From assembly GCA_964458605.1 (NCBI GenBank), contig CAYWLS010000026.1, positions 1-61,547 on the forward strand: a stretch of 61,547 bases of DNA. Direction: 5' to 3'. Made by a program: the position numbers and the translations under genes. The stretch is from JBBSNV01 sp964458605. GTDB taxonomy: Bacteria > Pseudomonadota > Alphaproteobacteria > Reyranellales > JAQSWP01. This document shows, piece by piece, positions 35,556 through 43,806 of the stretch. Every line of letters starts with the position of its first letter. The first letter of the stretch is position 1. The notes beneath the pieces were generated by a model. It did not search any database and was not told where the DNA came from. It saw only the letters and a list, made by a program, of their open reading frames with translations.

Positions 35556-36950
35556 ATGACCTTCTCGCCGTCCGGAAACTCGTTGCAGGCGCGCGACATC
35601 GCCGCCGTGGTGCACCCCTACACGCATCTGAAGAAGCACCTGACCGAGGGGCCGATGGTGGTGGTACGCGGCGAGGGCGTGCGGGTGTGGGACGATTCGG
35701 GCAAGGACTATATCGAAGGCATGGCCGGGCTGTGGTCGGCTTCGCTGGGCTTCGACAACCAGCGCCTGGTCGATGCCGCCACTCGCCAGATGAAGCAGTT
35801 GCCGTTCTACCATGCCTTCGCCGGCAAATCGCACGAGCCGATCATCGAATTGTCGGAGATGCTGCTGCAGCGCGCGCCGGTGCCGATGGCCCGCGTGCTG
35901 TTCGCCAATTCCGGGTCGGAAGCCAACGATTCGGCCATGAAGCTGGTGTGGTACTACAACAACGCCCTGGGCCGGCCCAACAAGAAGAAGATCATCTCGC
36001 GCATCAAGGGCTATCACGGCGTGACCATTGCGTCGGCCAGCCTGACTGGCCTGCCCAACAACCACCGCGATTTCGACCTGCCGATCGCCAACGTGCTGCA
36101 CACAGATTGCCCGCATCACTATCGCTATGCGGCGGCGGGCGAGTCGGAGGAGGATTTCGCCACCCGGCTTGCCGCCTCGCTGGAACGGAAAATCCTCGAA
36201 GAAGGGCCCGACACCGTGGCCGCCTTCATCGCCGAACCAGTAATGGGCGCGGGCGGCGTGATCGTGCCGCCCCGCACCTATTTCGAGAAAATCCAGCCGG
36301 TGCTGAAGAAATACGATTTGTTGCTGATCGCCGACGAGGTGATCTGCGGCTTCGGCCGCACCGGCAGCTACTGGGGCTGCCAGACACTGGGGATCAAGCC
36401 GGACATCCTGACCTGCGCCAAGGCGCTGTCCGCCTCGTTCCTGCCGATCTCCGCCATCCTGATCGGCGAGAAAGTCTGGCAGGCCATGCTGGCGGAGAGC
36501 GAGAAGATCGGCGTGTTCGGCCACGGCTTCACCTATTCCGGCCACCCTGTGCCGGCGGCGGTGGCGGTCGAGGCGCTGAAGATCTACGACGAGCGCGACC
36601 TGGTCGGTCATGTGCGCGACGTGGCGCCTGCGCTGCAGTCGGGGCTGCGCAAATTCGCCGACCATCCGCTGGTTGGCGAGGTACGCGGCATCGGCCTGCT
36701 GGGGGCGCTGGAGCTGGTGCAGAACAAGGACACCAAGGAGCCGTTCGCGGCGACCGCCGGCGCCGGCGCGGCGGTGTCGCGCCACGCCCAGGCGCACGGA
36801 GCCATCGTACGCAATATGGGCGATACCGTTGCATTCTCCCCGCCTTTGATCATCAGCAAGGCCGAGATCGAAGAGTTGCTGTCTCGCACGCACCGGGCCC
36901 TGGATGGGGCCCTGGCCGACCTCAAGGCGCAGGGCGTGGCCATCGGCTAA
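35556..36950 (+). CDS. Class III (omega-amino acid) aminotransferase
   Basis: This 464-residue PLP enzyme of the class III family transfers omega-amino groups (beta-alanine, GABA, putrescine, taurine and similar) to pyruvate or 2-oxoglutarate. The pattern VRVWDDSGKDYIEGMAGLW opens the cofactor domain. LLLIADEVICGFGRTGSYWG holds the PLP-ring aspartate. The Schiff-base lysine is in ILTCAKALSASFLP, and HGFTYSGHPVPAAVAVE follows. The exact substrate cannot be read from sequence. It is a single plus-strand gene, 258 bp ahead of hemA. Confidence 0.9.
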   Translation: MTFSPSGNSLQARDIAAVVHPYTHLKKHLTEGPMVVVRGEGVRVWDDSGKDYIEGMAGLWSASLGFDNQRLVDAATRQMKQLPFYHAFAGKSHEPIIELSEMLLQRAPVPMARVLFANSGSEANDSAMKLVWYYNNALGRPNKKKIISRIKGYHGVTIASASLTGLPNNHRDFDLPIANVLHTDCPHHYRYAAAGESEEDFATRLAASLERKILEEGPDTVAAFIAEPVMGAGGVIVPPRTYFEKIQPVLKKYDLLLIADEVICGFGRTGSYWGCQTLGIKPDILTCAKALSASFLPISAILIGEKVWQAMLAESEKIGVFGHGFTYSGHPVPAAVAVEALKIYDERDLVGHVRDVAPALQSGLRKFADHPLVGEVRGIGLLGALELVQNKDTKEPFAATAGAGAAVSRHAQAHGAIVRNMGDTVAFSPPLIISKAEIEELLSRTHRALDGALADLKAQGVAIG

Positions 36951-37105
36951 GGTCGACACATCGGGGAATATCGCTCCCGATCAAACTGTTAGCGATTGGG
37001 GGCCCGGCGGCGCAGCATCCGTTGGGCGGCAGGGCCGCGCAAACCGGTCCGCTTGGGGCGAAGCCCTGCCGTGCGGCAATGCGTCTGCGTCAAAGGTCTG
37101 TTTTA

Positions 37106-37119
37106 CTGATATAAATCAA
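37106..37119. promoter_or_regulatory. FNR/FixK-type box upstream of hemA
   Basis: CTGAT-ATAA-ATCAA matches the TTGAT-N4-ATCAA consensus at 9 of 10 positions. It ends about 90 bp before the hemA ATG, in an otherwise GC-rich gap. FnrL controls hemA in Rhodobacter sphaeroides through such a site, so oxygen-responsive heme synthesis is likely. Confidence 0.65.
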
Positions 37120-37208
37120 GGCTTGCGACGGGGCGGGCTTGGATATTTGCCGAGCTTGCCGGGTGGCGGGCCGGAAATTGGCTGGGGAGCCGCGTTCGGA
37201 TCGAAGTG

Positions 37209-38426
37209 ATGGATTACCAGAAGATATTTCGCCAGGCCTTGGACGACCTCAAGCGCGAGGGCCGCTATCGCATATTTGCCGACCTGGAACGCCAGGCCGG
37301 ACGGTTCCCGTTGGCGCTGAACCATCGCGACGGCAAGATCGAAACCGTCACGGTATGGTGCAGCAACGACTATCTGGGCATGGGCCAGCACCAGACCGTG
37401 GTCGACGCCATGCAGCAGGCGCTGCGCGAGACCGGCGCCGGCGCGGGCGGCACGCGCAACATCTCCGGCACCAACCACTATCACGTGCTGCTCGAGCGCG
37501 AGTTGGCCAGCCTGCACGGCAAGCCGGCTGCGCTGATCTTCACCTCGGGTTATGTCGCCAACGAAACCACCCTGCAGACCCTTGGCGCCAAGCTGCCCAA
37601 CTGCATCATCTTCTCCGACGCCTACAACCACGCCTCGATGATTGCCGGCATCCGCCACTCCGGCGCCGGCCGCGTGATCTGGAAGCACAACGATGTGGCC
37701 GATCTCGAGCGGCACCTGCGCGACGAGGATCCCGAAGCGGCCAAGATCGTGGCGTTCGAATCGGTCTATTCGATGGACGGCGACATCGCGCCGATCAACG
37801 AGATCGTCGACGTGGCGCAGCGCTACGGTGCGCTGACCTATCTCGACGAGGTGCATGCCGTCGGCATGTATGGCCGCCACGGCGCCGGCGTGGCCGAGCG
37901 CGACGACGCCATGGACCGCGTCGACATCATCCAGGGTACACTGGCCAAGGGCTTCGGCGTGATCGGCGGCTACATCACCGGCAGCGCCGAGCTGATCGAT
38001 TTCGTGCGCAGCTTCGGTTCGGGCTTCATCTTCACCTCCGCCCTGCCGCCCTCTATCGCGGCCGGCGCGCTGGCCTCGGTGCGCTGGCTCAAGGAGCACA
38101 ACGAGGTGCGCGAGCTGCACCAGGAGCGCGCCGCCACCTTGAAATCGCGCCTGAAGGCGGTCGGCCTGCCGGTCATGCCCTCGGTCAGCCATATCGTGCC
38201 GCTGTTCGTGGGCGATGCCGAACGCTGCAAGCGGGCCAGCGACATGTTGCTGGAACGCCACCGCATCTACGTGCAGCCCATCAATTACCCGACCGTGCCG
38301 CGCGGCACGGAAAGGCTGCGCATCACCCCCACTCCGCTGCATACCGACGAGATGATGAACCGCCTGGTGCACGCCCTGCTCGACGTCTGGGCCGCGCTGG
38401 ACATGGTGCCCGCGGCGGCGGAGTAG
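37209..38426 (+). CDS. hemA: 5-aminolevulinate synthase
   Basis: This 405-residue PLP enzyme condenses glycine and succinyl-CoA to 5-aminolevulinate, the first step of heme synthesis by the Shemin route. This route is typical of alphaproteobacteria. WCSNDYLGMGQHQTVVDAM and GTRNISGTNHYHVLLERELA are family signatures. YLDEVHAVGMYGRHGAG holds the PLP aspartate, and the Schiff-base lysine is K247 in GTLAKGFGVIGG. I chose ATG 37209, which is preceded in frame by a GTG. No Cys-Pro heme-regulatory motif is present, so feedback by that route is not indicated. An FNR-type box lies upstream. Confidence 0.95.
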   Translation: MDYQKIFRQALDDLKREGRYRIFADLERQAGRFPLALNHRDGKIETVTVWCSNDYLGMGQHQTVVDAMQQALRETGAGAGGTRNISGTNHYHVLLERELASLHGKPAALIFTSGYVANETTLQTLGAKLPNCIIFSDAYNHASMIAGIRHSGAGRVIWKHNDVADLERHLRDEDPEAAKIVAFESVYSMDGDIAPINEIVDVAQRYGALTYLDEVHAVGMYGRHGAGVAERDDAMDRVDIIQGTLAKGFGVIGGYITGSAELIDFVRSFGSGFIFTSALPPSIAAGALASVRWLKEHNEVRELHQERAATLKSRLKAVGLPVMPSVSHIVPLFVGDAERCKRASDMLLERHRIYVQPINYPTVPRGTERLRITPTPLHTDEMMNRLVHALLDVWAALDMVPAAAE

Positions 38427-38512
38427 TTTCCTGGTTCGGACTTTCGCCGCCGGCGCTTCCCAAGGGACGACGGATCGGCCACGATGGCGCATCGTTCTCC
38501 GCGGCGTCCCGC

Positions 38513-38917
38513 ATGACCGTCAATCGCCGGCAACTGGCCAAGATCCTCGAATTGCTAGGCAGCGCCCATGATGGCGAAGCCCTGGCCGCGGCGCGTCGCG
38601 CCGATGCCATGGTCAAGGCTGCCGACGCCGACTGGGCCAGCCTGCTGGGCGTTGGCGCCATCGCCGTCGCCTCCCCGCCAGCCGCCTCTCCGACCGCCCA
38701 GCCCAACCAGTACCAGCCGCCACGCCGGCGCGGCCGCGAAGTCACCAGCTTTGAGATGCTGATCGCGCTGCTCAAGAGCGAACGCACACCGGCCGAGATC
38801 AAGAAGCGCCTGCGGCCGCTGGAGCGCGCGCTGCTCGACGGCGATGTCGGCGAAGGCGAGATCGCCGAACTGCGCCTGCTGTTCGGCCGCTACGTGGCGA
38901 TCGCCTCGGCCTTTTAA
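38513..38917 (+). CDS. Conserved alphaproteobacterial-type protein of unknown function
   Basis: This 134-residue soluble protein has two parts. Residues about 5-45 (RQLAKILELLGSAHDGEALAAARRADAMV) show a helical motif seen at the N-terminus of many unassigned alphaproteobacterial proteins. A Pro/Ala/Gln linker follows, then a charged helical C-terminal part (SFEMLIALLKSERTPAEIKKRLRPLERALLDG). No signal peptide or membrane span is seen. It follows hemA by 86 bp on the same strand and may share its transcript. Function unknown. Confidence 0.7.
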   Translation: MTVNRRQLAKILELLGSAHDGEALAAARRADAMVKAADADWASLLGVGAIAVASPPAASPTAQPNQYQPPRRRGREVTSFEMLIALLKSERTPAEIKKRLRPLERALLDGDVGEGEIAELRLLFGRYVAIASAF

Positions 38918-38948
38918 CCTTTGATCACCCGGTATTTCGACCGGCGCC

Positions 38949-38978
38949 TTGAAACCACAATCCGAAGACTAGTATTAT
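38949..38978 (+). promoter_or_regulatory. sigma70-type promoter of the secreted hydrolase gene
   Basis: TTGAAA (38949-38954) and TATTAT (38973-38978) are separated by 18 bp in an AT-rich patch unlike the rest of the window. GGGGGAGG follows at 38996-39003, 5 nt ahead of the ATG. Confidence 0.65.
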
Positions 38979-39008
38979 TTTATATTCCATGTACCGGGGG
39001 AGGCTTCG

Positions 39009-39755
39009 ATGCGCCTTGTCATTGGTATGCTTGGCATTGCGTTTGGATTGCTCAGCGCAAATATTTCTCTCGCCGCGCCGCCTGCGGGATCATTGTACAT
39101 CGACGGCGGTCAGAATCCGATCGGAATCGTCCTGGTGCCCGGACGCGGCCAGAAAGCCGATGGCTACGTCGCGGGGCCTATGCGCAAGGCGCTCAATCGC
39201 GCCGCCGGTTATCACACGATCTCCGTCCAGCTGCCGACGACGACGCAGATCGAGAACGTAACGCCGGAACTTCAATTGGCGGAGATGAAGTCGATCTATC
39301 CCGCCGCCAGCGCGACCATCAAGGCGGCCGCGGACTTCCTGCGCCAGGAACATGGCGTCAAACGGATCTATCTTGTCGCGCACAGCATGGGCACAACAAT
39401 TGCCGCCACGATGTTGACCCAGGACGGCGCAAGTGGTTTTGCCGGCGTGGTATTGATTTCGACCGGGGACTACGGCGAAGCGCCGTTCAACACCACTGCC
39501 AACGCAGGACGCCTTCCGATACCGGCTTTGGACGTGTTCGGCGACCCCACAGGGATCAGTCATCCGCTTGACGCCAAACTGGCTACCGCTGATGTCAACC
39601 TGGCGTCATCGCGCGCGCAATACGTTTCCGCAAAATACAAGCAAGTCCGCCTTACCGGCGCCGGCCACGCTTTTGTCGGCTCGGGCAATGAAAGCGCTCT
39701 GACTTCTGCGATAACAAGTTGGATTGGCGAGCAAGAAGGGGCAAATCGAAAATAG
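39009..39755 (+). CDS. Secreted alpha/beta-hydrolase (DUF3530-like)
   Basis: This 248-residue protein has a signal peptide (MRLVIGMLGIAFGLLSANIS, cleavage after SLAA) and an alpha/beta-hydrolase core. The nucleophile elbow is VAHSMGTT (Ser126). Candidate acid Asp175/Asp179 is in ALDVFGDP, and His220 in TGAGHAFVG. VLVPGRGQKADGY forms the oxyanion-side strand. It resembles the DUF3530 group, but that family call is tentative and the substrate is unknown. Base composition and codon choice are less GC-rich than the neighbours and the promoter is AT-rich, so it may be a recent acquisition. It ends 4 bp from the convergent trmJ stop. Confidence 0.75.
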   Translation: MRLVIGMLGIAFGLLSANISLAAPPAGSLYIDGGQNPIGIVLVPGRGQKADGYVAGPMRKALNRAAGYHTISVQLPTTTQIENVTPELQLAEMKSIYPAASATIKAAADFLRQEHGVKRIYLVAHSMGTTIAATMLTQDGASGFAGVVLISTGDYGEAPFNTTANAGRLPIPALDVFGDPTGISHPLDAKLATADVNLASSRAQYVSAKYKQVRLTGAGHAFVGSGNESALTSAITSWIGEQEGANRK

Positions 39756-39759
39756 CGCT

Positions 39760-40548
39760 CTAACCTTCCCGGCGGCGCTTGCTGGACAGTTCGCGGATCA
39801 TGCCGTGCAAGGTGGCCACTTCCTGGCGGGTAAGCTGGGCGCGCTGCAGGGTGGTACGGATGTTGCGCACCATGCTGGGGCGCTTCTCGATCACGCGCAG
39901 GAAGCCGCTGTCGTCCAGCTCGCGCTCGAGGTGCTCGAACAGTTTCAGCATGTCGGCTTTGGTGGCCGGCAGCCTGCCGTCGTCTTCGATCGCCTGTTCG
40001 GCCGGCTGGAACACCAGCTGCGACCATTCATAGGCGACCAGCAACACGGCCTGGCCGAGATTGAGCGAGGCATAGGCTGGATTGAGCGGCACGGTGATCA
40101 CCGTGTCGGCAAAGGCCACATCGTCGTTGGTCAACCCGGTGCGCTCGGGTCCGAAGATCACGCCGCAGCGCTGGCCGCTGGCGCCGTGGATTTCGGCGGC
40201 GGCCTGGCGCGCGGTCAGAACGCGCTGCTGGGCATCGCGCGTCCGCGCCGTGGTGGCATAGACGCGCTGCAGATCGGCCACCGCCGCGCCCAGATCGTCG
40301 AACAGCCCGGCATTGTCGATGACGCTGTCGGCGCCGGACGCCGCGGCGCGCGCCTTTTCGTTGGGCCAGCCGTCGCGCGGCGCCACCAGGCGCAGTTCGG
40401 TCAGGCCGCAATTGAGCATGGCGCGGGCGGCGGCACCGATATTCTCGCCCATCTGCGGCCTTACCAGAATTACGACCGGCGCGCCCTCGGCCAGGGCCAT
40501 GCTGTCGCCGCCGCTTGGGCCGCCGCGGCTGCGATCGGTACCGGCCAT
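39760..40548 (-). CDS. trmJ: tRNA (cytidine/uridine-32-2'-O)-methyltransferase TrmJ
   Basis: This 262-residue SPOUT (SpoU/TrmH) enzyme methylates the ribose at position 32 of tRNAs. Signatures are VVILVRPQMGENIGAAARAMLNCGL, GVIFGPERTGLTNDDV and VPLNPAYASLNLGQAVLLVAYE, the last two lining the knotted SAM pocket. The C-terminal helical extension after residue 175 is typical of TrmJ. I chose ATG 40548, 5 nt after the cimA stop; ATG 40500 (MALAEGAP) is a plausible alternative because both ribosome sites are weak. It is coupled to cimA. Confidence 0.88.
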   Translation of the reverse strand: MAGTDRSRGGPSGGDSMALAEGAPVVILVRPQMGENIGAAARAMLNCGLTELRLVAPRDGWPNEKARAAASGADSVIDNAGLFDDLGAAVADLQRVYATTARTRDAQQRVLTARQAAAEIHGASGQRCGVIFGPERTGLTNDDVAFADTVITVPLNPAYASLNLGQAVLLVAYEWSQLVFQPAEQAIEDDGRLPATKADMLKLFEHLERELDDSGFLRVIEKRPSMVRNIRTTLQRAQLTRQEVATLHGMIRELSSKRRREG

Positions 40549-40553
40549 GCGGC

Positions 40554-42203
40554 TTACAGCGGACGGGCGCGCAGCGGCGCGGCGCTGCCCGGCTGCTGGC
40601 CCTTGGGCACCACGCCGTCGCGGAACAGCTTGTAGGTGATGATGTCGTAAAGCGCGTTGAAGGAGGCGTCTATCACGTTGCTCGACACGCCAATGCAGGT
40701 CCAGCGATGGCCGGCATCGTCCTGGCTCTCGATCATCACGCGGGTTATCGCGGCGGTGCCGCCGTGCGGATTGAGGATGCGGACCTTGTAGTCGATCAGG
40801 CTGACCGGGGCCAGGGTGGGATAGTGCGGCACCAGCGCCTTGCGCAGCGCCTCGTCCAGCGCGTTGACCGGCCCATTGCCTTCGGCCACGGTCATCGCCC
40901 ATTCCTCGCCCACCGCCACTTTCACCGTGGCTTCGGACTGGGTGATGAGATCGCCACGGGCGTTGAAGCGGCGCTCGGTGATGACACGGAAGCTGTTGAG
41001 TTCGAAAAAGTCGGGCACGCTGTGCAGCATGCGGCGCGCCAGCAGCTCGAAGCTCGCCGATGCGCCGTCATAGGCATAGCCCTCGTTCTCGCGCTGCTTT
41101 ATCAAGTCGAGCAGCTTGGGCACTTCCGGCGCATTGGCATCGATCTCCAGCCCGATTTCGCGGAACCGCGCCAGGATGTTGGACCGGCCTGCCTGATCGG
41201 ACACAACGATGTGGCGGCTGTTGCCAACCAGGGAAGGCTCGATGTGCTCGTAAGTGCGCGGATCCTTCTCCACCGCCGAAACGTGCAGGCCGCCCTTGTG
41301 GGCGAAAGCGCGCTCGCCGACATAGGCGGCGCCGCGATTGGACGGCAGGTGCAGCCGGTCGTCCAACATGCGCGACAGATGCGTCAGATGTTCGAGTTCC
41401 TCCGGCTTGATGCCGGTGTCGAAACCCATTTTCAGCATCAGGCTGGGGATCAGCGCGACGATGTTGGCGTTGCCGCAGCGCTCGCCCAGGCCGTTGATCG
41501 TGCCCTGGACCTGGCGCACGCCGGCACGGACAGCCGCCAGCGAGTTGGCGACCGCGTTCTCGGTGTCGTTGTGGCAGTGGATGCCCAGGTGGCTACCGGG
41601 AATATGCCTGACCACCTCGCCGACGATGCGCTCGACCTCGTCGGGCAGGCTGCCGCCATTGGTGTCGCACAGCACGACCCAGCGCGCGCCAGCGTCGTAG
41701 GCGGCTTTGGCGCAGCGCAGGGCGTATTGCGGATTGGCCTTGTAGCCGTCGAAGAAATGCTCGCAATCGAACATCACCTCCTCGACGCCGCGCTTCCTGG
41801 CGGCAGCAATCGAGTCGGCGATCATGGCCACGTTCTCGTCGTGGGAGATTTCCAGCGCGACGTCGACATGGAAGTCCCAGGTCTTGCCGACCATGCACAC
41901 GGCCTTGGTGCCGGCGCCCAGGATCGCATTGAGGCCGGGGTCGTTGGCGGCGCTGCGGCCCGGCCGGCGGGTCATGCCGAAGGCGGTGAGCGTCGCCCGT
42001 TCCAGCTTGGGCGGATCGGCGAAGAAATCGTCGTCGGTCGGGTTGGCGCCGGGCCAGCCGCCCTCGATATAGTCGACGCCAATCCGGTCCAACGCTTCCG
42101 CAACCGCCACCTTGTCGGCGACGCTGAAATCGACCCCTTGAGTCTGCGCACCGTCGCGCAGGGTGGTATCTAACAGATAGACGCGGTTCTCGTCTTGGCT
42201 CAT
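40554..42203 (-). CDS. cimA: (R)-citramalate synthase
   Basis: This 549-residue enzyme of the isopropylmalate/homocitrate synthase family condenses pyruvate and acetyl-CoA to citramalate, for threonine-independent isoleucine synthesis. VYLLDTTLRDGAQTQGVDFSV is the catalytic opening. HCHNDTENAVANSLAAVRAG holds the metal-binding His-Asn pair, and VQGTINGLGERCGNANI follows. A LeuA-type dimer and regulatory domain occupies the C-terminal 120 residues. The DTTLRDGAQTQGV pattern and the length separate it from LeuA and from homocitrate synthase. I chose ATG 42203 (MSQDENR); a more distal ATG adds 30 unconserved residues. Confidence 0.9.
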   Translation of the reverse strand: MSQDENRVYLLDTTLRDGAQTQGVDFSVADKVAVAEALDRIGVDYIEGGWPGANPTDDDFFADPPKLERATLTAFGMTRRPGRSAANDPGLNAILGAGTKAVCMVGKTWDFHVDVALEISHDENVAMIADSIAAARKRGVEEVMFDCEHFFDGYKANPQYALRCAKAAYDAGARWVVLCDTNGGSLPDEVERIVGEVVRHIPGSHLGIHCHNDTENAVANSLAAVRAGVRQVQGTINGLGERCGNANIVALIPSLMLKMGFDTGIKPEELEHLTHLSRMLDDRLHLPSNRGAAYVGERAFAHKGGLHVSAVEKDPRTYEHIEPSLVGNSRHIVVSDQAGRSNILARFREIGLEIDANAPEVPKLLDLIKQRENEGYAYDGASASFELLARRMLHSVPDFFELNSFRVITERRFNARGDLITQSEATVKVAVGEEWAMTVAEGNGPVNALDEALRKALVPHYPTLAPVSLIDYKVRILNPHGGTAAITRVMIESQDDAGHRWTCIGVSSNVIDASFNALYDIITYKLFRDGVVPKGQQPGSAAPLRARPL

Positions 42204-42405
42204 GACAACAGGCCCTTGTTTTGCCAGCTCTTTTTGCACCTGCGAGCGTGCGGCGTCAACGCGCGCGCCCAAACCCTTGTTCGCGCACGGCATTTTAGCC
42301 CGACACAGCGTGAATCAACGACTGAGCATGCCGGCCTAAGCCGTTGGCTGCACACTAGCTTCGCCAACGACCGTGGGATTGGCGAAAATTGCCGCGCAAA
42401 TCGGT

Positions 42406-43764
42406 TCAGCCGCGCTTCCAGCTCGTGCCCTTTGGCCCGTCCTCCAGCACGACGCCGGCTTCGGCCAGCGTCTTGCGGATACGGTCGGCCTCGGCGAAAT
42501 CCTTCGCCTTGCGCGCGGCGTTGCGCGCGGCGATCAAACCATCAATCTCGCTGTCCGCCAGTCCGCCGTTGACCCCGCCCTTGAACCAGCTCTCGGGATC
42601 CTGCTGCAGGATGCCCAGCGCCTGGCCGCCGCCCAGCAGTTCGGCTCGTGCCGTGGCATCGCCGCTGTTCAGCCGGTTGGCGGCATCGTGCAAGGCGCTG
42701 ATCGCCAGCGGCGTATTGAGATCGGCCTGCAGTGCCTGCTCCACCGCCTCCGGCACCGCCGCAGCGGCGCTGTCGACAGCTTCGGCAAGGCGCAGCGCCT
42801 GGTACAGCCGGTCGAGCGAGGCCTTGGCGCGCTTCAGCCCTTCCCGGGTGAAGTCGAGCGGCTGACGGTAATGTCCCGACAGCAGCAGGTAGCGCACCGC
42901 CTCGCCGGGAAACTCGTCGAGCAGCTCGTGCAGGGTGAAGAAATTGCCCAGCGATTTGGACATCTTCTCGTTGCCCGACAGCACGTAGCCATTGTGCATC
43001 CAGTATCGGGCCATGATCGAAGTGCCGTGGGCGCAGCGCGATTGGGCGATCTCGTTCTCGTGGTGCGGAAAGATCAGGTCGAGCCCGCCACCGTGAATAT
43101 CGAACGTGTCGCCCAGCAACCCGCCACTCATGGCGGAGCATTCGATATGCCAGCCCGGCCGACCGCGGCCCCACGGACTGTCCCAACCGACCTGGCTGGG
43201 ATTCGACGGCTTCCACAGCACGAAGTCGGCCGGATCGCGCTTGTATGGCGCCACTTCAACCCGCGCCCCGGCGACCAGCTCGTCTCGACTATGGCGCGAC
43301 AGACGCCCGTAGTCTGCCATGCTGGGTACGGAGAACAGCACATGGCCCTGCTCGACATAGGCATGGCCCTTGTCGATCAGGCTGCGCATCATGTCCTGCA
43401 TATGAGCGATGTATTGCGTGGCGCGCGGCTCGAAAGTCGGCGGCAGCGCATTGAGTTTGGCGATGTCGGCGTGGAACGCGTTGGCGGTGCGCGTGGTCAG
43501 CGCCTCGATGGTCTCGCCGTTCTCCGCGGCGCGATCCATGATCTTGTCCTCGACATCGGTGATGTTGCGGACATAGGTGACGCGCGGATAGAGCCGCTGC
43601 AGCAACCGGAACAGGGTGTCGAACACCACGATCGGCCGGGCATTGCCGATATGAATGAAGTCGTAGACCGTTGGGCCGCAGACATACATGCGCACGTTGG
43701 ACGGATCGAGCGGAACGAATTCCTCTTCCTGTCGCGTCAGCGTGTTGTAAATACGCAAGGTCAC
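42406..43764 (-). CDS. cysS: Cysteinyl-tRNA synthetase
   Basis: This 452-residue class I synthetase charges tRNA-Cys. CGPTVYDFIHIGNARPIVVFDTLF holds the zinc cysteine and the HIGH motif as HIGN. GGLDLIFPHHENEIAQS supplies zinc ligands, and the KMSKS loop is NEKMSKSLGNF. The C-terminal DALR-type domain ends in a basic tail. Length and order are normal. It lies downstream of gltX on the same strand, with a terminator between them, so it has its own promoter. A 202-bp gap to cimA follows; I see nothing definite in it. Confidence 0.95.
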   Translation of the reverse strand: MTLRIYNTLTRQEEEFVPLDPSNVRMYVCGPTVYDFIHIGNARPIVVFDTLFRLLQRLYPRVTYVRNITDVEDKIMDRAAENGETIEALTTRTANAFHADIAKLNALPPTFEPRATQYIAHMQDMMRSLIDKGHAYVEQGHVLFSVPSMADYGRLSRHSRDELVAGARVEVAPYKRDPADFVLWKPSNPSQVGWDSPWGRGRPGWHIECSAMSGGLLGDTFDIHGGGLDLIFPHHENEIAQSRCAHGTSIMARYWMHNGYVLSGNEKMSKSLGNFFTLHELLDEFPGEAVRYLLLSGHYRQPLDFTREGLKRAKASLDRLYQALRLAEAVDSAAAAVPEAVEQALQADLNTPLAISALHDAANRLNSGDATARAELLGGGQALGILQQDPESWFKGGVNGGLADSEIDGLIAARNAARKAKDFAEADRIRKTLAEAGVVLEDGPKGTSWKRG

Positions 43765-43779
43765 GGCCGATCCCCAGAT

Positions 43780-43803
43780 GAAAAAAGACGGCTCAGGCCG
43801 TCT
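43780..43803 (-). terminator. Intrinsic terminator of gltX
   Basis: On the minus strand, AGACGGC-CTGA-GCCGTCT is a perfect 7-bp stem directly followed by six T residues. It starts 3 bp after the gltX stop and ends 15 bp before the cysS start. Confidence 0.88.
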
Positions 43804-43806
43804 CCG

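Noticed and set aside
42204..42405. Search of the cysS-cimA gap for a leader peptide or T-box
   Set aside because: No run of regulatory codons, T-box motif or strong hairpin was found.
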